A stretch of DNA of 47,989 nucleotides, from NCBI GenBank assembly GCA_030066875.1, contig JASJAS010000032.1, positions 1 to 47,989 of the forward strand, given 5' to 3'. The notes below the pieces were generated by a model. The model searched no databases and had not been told where the DNA came from. It saw only the letters and a list, made by a program, of their open reading frames with translations. This DNA is from Acidimicrobiia bacterium. Its GTDB lineage: Bacteria > Actinomycetota > Acidimicrobiia > Spongiisociales > UBA5794. The translations under genes and the position numbers were made by a program. Of this stretch, positions 43,040-47,989 are shown piece after piece; positions within the stretch are counted from its first letter, which is position 1, and every line of letters starts with the position of its first letter.

Positions 43040-44362
43040 TCAGCTGCGACCGCTGCCGAGTCGGGGAAGCGCTCCCAACATGGCGGCACCTGCAATGGCG
43101 GCGACCGGGATGCTCCACTGCACGACGGCGTCCTTCGTAGCAATCCCCATCGCGGCGACGGCTGCCGCCGAGCCGGCAGTGAGCAGCACCCCGACAAGGA
43201 CGACCGGCACTCGGGCCGGTGCGGGTCGGCGACTGATACGCCACTCGAACCGGGCAAAGACCGCCACCAGCAGCAGCGTCACGACCAGCAACATTGCCAG
43301 CCACAGCGGTCGGGTCAGCCACCAAGTCGCGGTGCCGGGCTCGATTCGGAACAGCCGGCCATCGAAGGTGAACAGGCCGGCAGCCGCCACCAGCGACATG
43401 GCCGACAGGTGCCAAAGGTAGATGGTCATGATGATGCCGGACACGGCAACCACGCCGTGCCATGCCCGGGCCCGGGCGGTGAAGCGACGCACTGCCGGTT
43501 GGGTGGCCCAGATGACTCCGAGCTGCATGGTCCCCAGCACCGCCATGGCAAACGTCGGCGGCGTCATGTTGGTCACGCCTGCGCCGGGAATCCCCACCAT
43601 CGCCACCGGATAGAGCCCACTCCAGGTGAGACCGACCAACGCTGCCAGCGATCCGCCAAACACCGTCCAGCCGGTGCGTGACGGTACGCCATTGCCGAAG
43701 TCGCGAGCCGACCACCAGTAGCCAAACTGGTGCACCGCGGCCCACACGAAGATGAAGTTGGCCCAACCAATACCCGGAACCTCGACAACAAACCGGGCAA
43801 CGTCGACTGCGACGGCTGCGGCCAGCAGCCAAACAATCGTCACCGGGCCCGAACGCTGCCACCACTTGTAGGTGAACGGCGCCATCGCAGTGAGGGTCAA
43901 GTAGACCGCCAGGAACCACAACGGAACCGTTGCCGACATGGCCCCTGCGTACACGACCTCGGCCGGAACGAAGGTGCGCATTACAACGATGAGCAATACC
44001 CAGACCAGAAGGAGAGGAATCACCGGAGTGAACATGCGACGCACCCGGGCGGTGATCCAATCCCGGCGACGCTCCTCGCCCCTTTCCACCTTGCCGAGAC
44101 CGCGGGCATTGGCATAGCCGCCGGCCAGGAAGAAGATCGGCATCACTTGAACGATCCAGGTGATCCACCCGGCGTAGGGAACCCACTCGAGTGAATTCAA
44201 CAGCGCGATCTCGTCGTCGGGCTGTAGCCAGATCGAGGCTGCCAGCCAGTGCCCAAACACGACGACCAAGATGGCGACAACACGCCAGAAGTCGACGATG
44301 CGGTTGCGGGTGGGGGGTGTCGCCTCGGCCAGCTTCCGGGTGTGCGCCAGATACTTGCTCAT
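43040..44362 (-). CDS. Acyltransferase family membrane protein (AT3/OafA type)
   Basis: 440 aa, ten or more helices. N-terminal RNRIVDFWRVVAILVVVFGHW holds the family's catalytic His near a conserved Arg; VPYAGWITWIVQVMPIFFLAGGYANA and DWITARVRRMFTPVIPLLLV follow the usual order. The family O-acetylates sugars, lipids or antibiotics at the cell surface. The nucleoside hydrolase is downstream by 98 bp on the same strand; no functional link is evident. Confidence 0.92.
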   Translation of the reverse strand: MSKYLAHTRKLAEATPPTRNRIVDFWRVVAILVVVFGHWLAASIWLQPDDEIALLNSLEWVPYAGWITWIVQVMPIFFLAGGYANARGLGKVERGEERRRDWITARVRRMFTPVIPLLLVWVLLIVVMRTFVPAEVVYAGAMSATVPLWFLAVYLTLTAMAPFTYKWWQRSGPVTIVWLLAAAVAVDVARFVVEVPGIGWANFIFVWAAVHQFGYWWSARDFGNGVPSRTGWTVFGGSLAALVGLTWSGLYPVAMVGIPGAGVTNMTPPTFAMAVLGTMQLGVIWATQPAVRRFTARARAWHGVVAVSGIIMTIYLWHLSAMSLVAAAGLFTFDGRLFRIEPGTATWWLTRPLWLAMLLVVTLLLVAVFARFEWRISRRPAPARVPVVLVGVLLTAGSAAAVAAMGIATKDAVVQWSIPVAAIAGAAMLGALPRLGSGRS

Positions 44363-44502
44363 ACCCCAACCGTATCTCGAGGCGCGCTTGCCGGCATGGG
44401 GGAGCGACCCCCAGATCGGGCCATCTGCGTAGGGGCTGATCGGCCCTGGACCCGGACCTATCGGACGTGCATGATGCGGACAGAACAGGGAGAGGACAGC
44501 AC

Positions 44503-45798
44503 GTGGGTCACACCGCAGTCAGCGAACGCCTCGATCTCGACGAGGAGTACCGGCTTCTCCAGGAGCGCCTCGACCGCAACGTAACCGGCGCACCAGACTC
44601 GGCCGCGATGCGACGGGTCCTCCGGCTGCTCTTCACCCCCGAAGATGCTCACATCGCCCGCCAGTTGCCGGTGATCATCTCGCTCCCCAAGCTCGCCGAG
44701 AAACTGGATCGCGACCTCAACGACCTCGACGCTCACATCACCTCCATGGCGCGACGCGGTCTGGTGCTCGACTTCGAGCGGAAGGGCGTTCGCTACGTGA
44801 TGGCCGCTCCCGTGGTGATCGGCTTCTTCGAGTACACGTTCATGCGAGAGCGACCCGACGCACCCATGGAGGAGTACGCCGCCGCTTTCGAGGATCTGTT
44901 CGATGACGAAGACTTCATCCGCAGCGTGTTCGCGGGAAGCACTCAGGTCGGTCGATCGCTCGTGCGAGAGGAAACACTGCCGGCGGAGACCGAAATACTC
45001 GACTGGGAACGAGCCACTCACGCCATCGAATCGGCCACCACGGTCGCAGTGAGCCTGTGCCCATGCCGTATCGATGCCGGGCTGCGCGGTGAAGGCTGCG
45101 ATGCGCCGATCCGGACCTGTCTCACCTTCAATACCGCCGCCATCACGCTGTCCCGCTCGGGCCTGGCAGAGGTGATCACCAACGAAGAAGCGATGGGCAT
45201 ACTCGAAGAGGCAAAAGCGGCCGGGCTGGCCCAGACCGGGGACAACGTGCGCGAATCCGTCGGGTACATGTGCAACTGCTGCGGCTGCTGTTGCGGGATG
45301 ATGCGATCCATCAAGAAGTACGACATCTACGACGGAATCGTCCCGTCCAACTACCTCGCCACCATCGATTCGGCTGTTTGCCGTGGGTGCACCAAGTGCG
45401 CAAAGGCCTGTCCGGTGGGTGCCATCTCGGTCGAGCCGACCAACGGCAAAGGCCTGCGGAAGAACTGGGCCATTGTCGATGCCGACCGCTGTCTTGGTTG
45501 CGGGGTGTGCCACGATGCCTGCCGATGGGAAGCCCACGGGATGGAGGAACGGGATGATCCCGCCTACATCCCCGCCAGCACGATGGAGCGGGTAGCGCTG
45601 ATGGCGATCGAGCGAGGCAAGCTCGCTGATCTGCTGCTCGACAACGTTGGCACTCGGCTCGCCCCGCTGGCCGCCACGGCACTGGGAGTCTTGGAGAAGA
45701 TGCCGCCGTGGAAGATGGCGATGGCCAACGGTGTCATTCGCTCCAAGTTCGTTTCGACGATGCTCGGGCTAGTCGAGAAGCAAGTGGCGCGCGGCTAG
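44503..45798 (+). CDS. Winged-helix-like / double 4Fe-4S ferredoxin protein
   Basis: 431 aa. GTG 44503 has AGGGAGAGG 7 nt upstream. N-terminal helical/winged-helix part (about 35-105: LLFTPEDAHIARQL, LPKLAEKLDRDLNDLDAHIT). Middle: CPC (186-188), C199 and C206, then CNCCGCCC (257-264), a dense Cys cluster. C-terminal bacterial ferredoxin domain with CRGCTKCAKACP (293-304) and CLGCGVCHDACR (330-341), giving two [4Fe-4S] clusters. Likely an electron carrier or redox sensor; partner unknown. Divergent from the acyltransferase. Confidence 0.85.
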   Translation: MGHTAVSERLDLDEEYRLLQERLDRNVTGAPDSAAMRRVLRLLFTPEDAHIARQLPVIISLPKLAEKLDRDLNDLDAHITSMARRGLVLDFERKGVRYVMAAPVVIGFFEYTFMRERPDAPMEEYAAAFEDLFDDEDFIRSVFAGSTQVGRSLVREETLPAETEILDWERATHAIESATTVAVSLCPCRIDAGLRGEGCDAPIRTCLTFNTAAITLSRSGLAEVITNEEAMGILEEAKAAGLAQTGDNVRESVGYMCNCCGCCCGMMRSIKKYDIYDGIVPSNYLATIDSAVCRGCTKCAKACPVGAISVEPTNGKGLRKNWAIVDADRCLGCGVCHDACRWEAHGMEERDDPAYIPASTMERVALMAIERGKLADLLLDNVGTRLAPLAATALGVLEKMPPWKMAMANGVIRSKFVSTMLGLVEKQVARG

Positions 45799-45807
45799 GC
45801 CTGGTCT

Positions 45808-47283
45808 CTACAAGTCGTTCGCTGCGTCGCTCAGGATGTACCACGTACCGCTTCGTGCGGACGGTGCAAGCACGTCATATTGCGAATTGATGTGGCTGAA
45901 CGTATCCGGTGACCTCTCCGCGGCGACGTCGGCGCTGAATTGGTCGACTAGAAGCATCTCCGGTCGATCTGTTGTGAGCCCGTCGCGGAACTCATCCCAA
46001 AGATCCTGCGTCCAGAACTCGGGCGACCATCCCGTGTTGGATGGAGCCTGGTTCATCTCGCCGAGGAACATGTAGAGCGGATTGCCCAGGATGTAGACGG
46101 GGTTCGATAACGTCAACGGCAACTCGCTCAGGTCGTTCCGGATATCTGCATAATCAGGCGAGACAGCTTCCTGATAGTCGACAAGACGATCGCCGATTCC
46201 GAAACCGTTCTGGCCCAGGTCGAGCGTCTTGATTCCAATCGCCGCACCGACCGGGAGCAGCGCGACGACAGCGAGCGCTATCTCGGCTTGCCATCGGCGC
46301 GGCCTTTCAGCCAGCAGACCATCGATACCGTCGAGGGCAAGCAGCGCCAGGGGGATGATCATCACTAGGAGCAAGTAGCTCCACCACAACTGGAACAGGA
46401 AGGTGGCGAACCCGGCGATTATCCACGCAGCGGAAACCCGGCTCAGCGGGTCGTGGCGTTTCTGCCAGATGCCCCTCAGGCCGAGCAGGAAGAGCGGGAG
46501 GTAGAGGAGACCAAACTCCCAAAGAGACTCCACGAGGCGGCGCAGCGTCCTGCCGGCGATGGCCGGGATCTGGGGCGGGTAGCTCACGTAGGTCCACCAA
46601 ACCCGATCCAGCAGGCCCCTCGATGCGTAGTAGGCAATCCAGGGAATGGCGACGACAGCTAGCCCTAGGCACAGCCAGGGGAGCGCCTCTTTCGTTCGTT
46701 TGAAGAACTTCGCGGAGCCGGCCAGGGCGACGATCCACAGAACCGCGACAAGAGGGGCTAGGGCGAGTTTGAAGAACAGCACAAGGCCACCCAGTACACC
46801 GGCCCAGAAGTAGCGCGTTCGGCCTCCTTGCATCGCCAGCCACGCCGTTCCGAAAAGTAGTGGCCCGACGAGTGCTTCTAGCTGTGTCAGGTAGTTCAGC
46901 TGGGCAGCTCCGTAGTACCAGCCAACGATCGCCAGTGGTATGAGACCGACGATCCATTGTCGGGTGAAACGGTGTCGGAGCAGGTACATGAGAATCAGGC
47001 TGAACGACAGGAAGTAGATGAGTTCCAGAGCGTGTACACCCACCTCGGTGAACCCAAACAGCCTGCCGGCCAGCTGGTAGAAGACGAAGACGCCGGGCTG
47101 TTTGACATCCCAGATGTCCTCGTAGAGGGTGGCGCCGTCATCGAGCATGCGTCCGTAGACACTGAATAGGGCCTGATCTCCCATGAAAGGGAAGTGCAGA
47201 TGTGTGAGCCCGAGAAGGGCTGCCGCCGCAAACGAGATGACTGCGACGGCGACCGTTGTGCGGCTGAACCGGCGTGAGGTCAC
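45808..47283 (-). CDS. GT39-like membrane glycosyltransferase / dolichyl-phosphate-mannose type
   Basis: 491 aa. GTG 47283 has AGGGGGA 6 nt upstream; longer readings lack a site. About ten membrane helices. The first loop, FPFMGDQALFSVYGRMLDDG then ATLYEDIWDVKQPGVFVFYQ, holds the acidic catalytic-type residues seen in lipid-phosphate-sugar-dependent glycosyltransferases (GT-C). The C-terminal 150 residues are soluble and outside (YILGNPLYMFLGEMNQAP...). Likely transfers a sugar to a surface polymer or protein. Divergent from the spermidine-synthase-like gene. Confidence 0.87.
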   Translation of the reverse strand: MTSRRFSRTTVAVAVISFAAAALLGLTHLHFPFMGDQALFSVYGRMLDDGATLYEDIWDVKQPGVFVFYQLAGRLFGFTEVGVHALELIYFLSFSLILMYLLRHRFTRQWIVGLIPLAIVGWYYGAAQLNYLTQLEALVGPLLFGTAWLAMQGGRTRYFWAGVLGGLVLFFKLALAPLVAVLWIVALAGSAKFFKRTKEALPWLCLGLAVVAIPWIAYYASRGLLDRVWWTYVSYPPQIPAIAGRTLRRLVESLWEFGLLYLPLFLLGLRGIWQKRHDPLSRVSAAWIIAGFATFLFQLWWSYLLLVMIIPLALLALDGIDGLLAERPRRWQAEIALAVVALLPVGAAIGIKTLDLGQNGFGIGDRLVDYQEAVSPDYADIRNDLSELPLTLSNPVYILGNPLYMFLGEMNQAPSNTGWSPEFWTQDLWDEFRDGLTTDRPEMLLVDQFSADVAAERSPDTFSHINSQYDVLAPSARSGTWYILSDAANDL

Positions 47284-47448
47284 CGAGATTCCCCCTTGGA
47301 ACGCGTTGGCAGTATGCCCTTGGAGCCGGATTCGGGAAGGTGTCCTAGCAAGCTGTGCGGTAGCCGCTGACCGACGGCGGGGCAAGTCGGCGGTCCCACC
47401 TGCCCTCCGCTATACGGCGTAGCCTGAGGTGTACTGCCGGGGATTGTC
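47284..47448. other. Divergent intergenic region
   Basis: 165 bp between two divergent starts, probably carrying both promoters. It contains GCCGCTGACCG / CGGCGG-type partial dyads near 47370 but no convincing operator. Confidence 0.4.
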
Positions 47449-47989
47449 ATGACGGAAAACCACACGAAGCTGGCTCGCTCCACCGTCGTGATCCTCGCCG
47501 CTGTCGGAGCTGTTTCGGCGGCCGGCCTGATCTTCGAGATCGCCCTCACCCGCGTCTTTGCGATCACTCAGTTCTATCACTTCGCCTTCCTCACGGTGTC
47601 GATGGCACTGCTTGGTCTCGGAGCCAGCGGTTCGGTGCTCACCGCCTATCCCCGCCTAGGTTCGGGTGGTCCCCGGCGCTGGGCGATGCTGGCGGCGTTG
47701 CAGGGAGTGGCAACAATCGGGGCTTACTGGGTAGCAAACACGCTGCCGTTCGACTCTTTCGCTATCGCCTGGGACCGCGCCCAGCTCGTCTACCTGGCTC
47801 TTTACTACCTGACCCTGTCGGTCCCGTTCTTCTTCGGCGGCCTGATCGTCGCGATTCTGCTGACCGGAGCCGGCCAACCGGTCCCCGTGTCATCGCATCT
47901 CGTCTACGGAGCGAGCCTGGCCGGCTCCGGGCTCGGCTGTGTTGTCGCCGTACTGGCTCTGGACCGTTTGGGAGGGGAAGGGACAATCG
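47449..47989 (+). CDS. Membrane spermidine-synthase-like protein, N-terminal part (cut by window edge)
   Basis: About 180 codons are present from ATG 47449. The visible part is membrane domain only: helices at about 10-30, 40-65, 75-97, 110-135 and 150-170. AAGLIFEIALTRVFAITQFYHFAFLTVSMALLGLGAS pattern (helix 1 into 2) is typical of the large proteins that couple a multi-helix domain to a C-terminal spermine/spermidine-synthase-like methyltransferase fold. The catalytic half lies outside the window, so the call rests on this membrane part. Confidence 0.75.
   Translation, partial: MTENHTKLARSTVVILAAVGAVSAAGLIFEIALTRVFAITQFYHFAFLTVSMALLGLGASGSVLTAYPRLGSGGPRRWAMLAALQGVATIGAYWVANTLPFDSFAIAWDRAQLVYLALYYLTLSVPFFFGGLIVAILLTGAGQPVPVSSHLVYGASLAGSGLGCVVAVLALDRLGGEGTI

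Noticed and set aside
41601-44369. 922-codon open reading frame spanning two genes
   Set aside because: The first half is out-of-frame with the acyltransferase gene at 43040-44362; the real protein begins at 42941 with a ribosome site and lipoprotein signal.
1-47989. tRNA, rRNA or riboswitch
   Set aside because: All gaps were read; none shows a cloverleaf, rRNA core sequence or a known riboswitch core.

Overview
The window is high-GC, gene-dense bacterial DNA and looks like Actinomycetota. The signs are a SOS box of the Gram-positive/actinobacterial type in front of dinB, a deazaflavin-type nitroreductase and a PPOX F420-type oxidoreductase, frequent GTG starts with purine-rich ribosome sites, many lipoproteins with Thr/Ala/Pro linkers, and an archaeal-type ATP-dependent DNA ligase. 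The lipoprotein style resembles Acidimicrobiia, but that is inference. I see no rRNA, tRNA, CRISPR array, transposase or prophage. No stretch longer than about 300 bases lacks a gene; the longest gene-free stretch is about 250 bases (23482-23733).

Layout. 1-5000: the start of an M28 peptidase gene (cut by the window edge), an SDR/DUF2867 protein, an MscS channel, an AlkD-like HEAT protein and a divergent Fe-S uracil-DNA glycosylase-like protein. 5000-8900: a GbsR/MarR regulator divergent from a MacB-type ABC ATPase and FtsX-type permease, with a palindromic operator candidate between them. 8900-9720: arsM behind a promoter that carries two copies of an ArsR-like site. 9800-15600: an overlapping set of asparagine-synthase-like protein, GT4 glycosyltransferase and second asparagine-synthase-like protein, facing a flippase; this is the best candidate for an uncharacterised pathway. 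15600-23500: ATP-dependent DNA ligase, lipoproteins, a DUF3179 protein, a YibE/F protein and an SDR. 23700-27200: an MMPL transporter and an orphan ABC ATPase with altered catalytic motifs. 27200-30000: small protein, deazaflavin nitroreductase, MBL-fold hydrolase, holin-like membrane protein, EamA exporter. 30000-36200: a complete dipeptide/oligopeptide ABC operon headed by its XRE-cupin regulator. 36200-39750: pcm, two exported proteins, DUF2804. 39800-47989: SOS-controlled dinB, PPOX protein, lipoprotein nucleoside hydrolase, acyltransferase, winged-helix/ferredoxin protein, GT39-like membrane protein, and the start of a membrane spermidine-synthase-like gene.

How parts work together. The XRE-cupin gene, binding protein, two permeases and two ATPases form one transcription unit with start/stop overlaps, and an 11-bp hairpin after the binding-protein gene probably sets subunit ratios. 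In the 9.8-15.6 kb cluster, GTGA and ATGA overlaps tie the two amide-ligase-like proteins to the glycosyltransferase, and the facing flippase suggests export of an amidated or aminoacylated glycan.

A feature not explained by genes is a family of about 70-bp two-tier palindromes. It sits exactly between convergent genes at 8811-8881 and 27131-27209, shows a compensatory base change in the inner stem, and has a half copy at 43010-43026. These probably act as bidirectional terminators or represent a REP-like mobile repeat.
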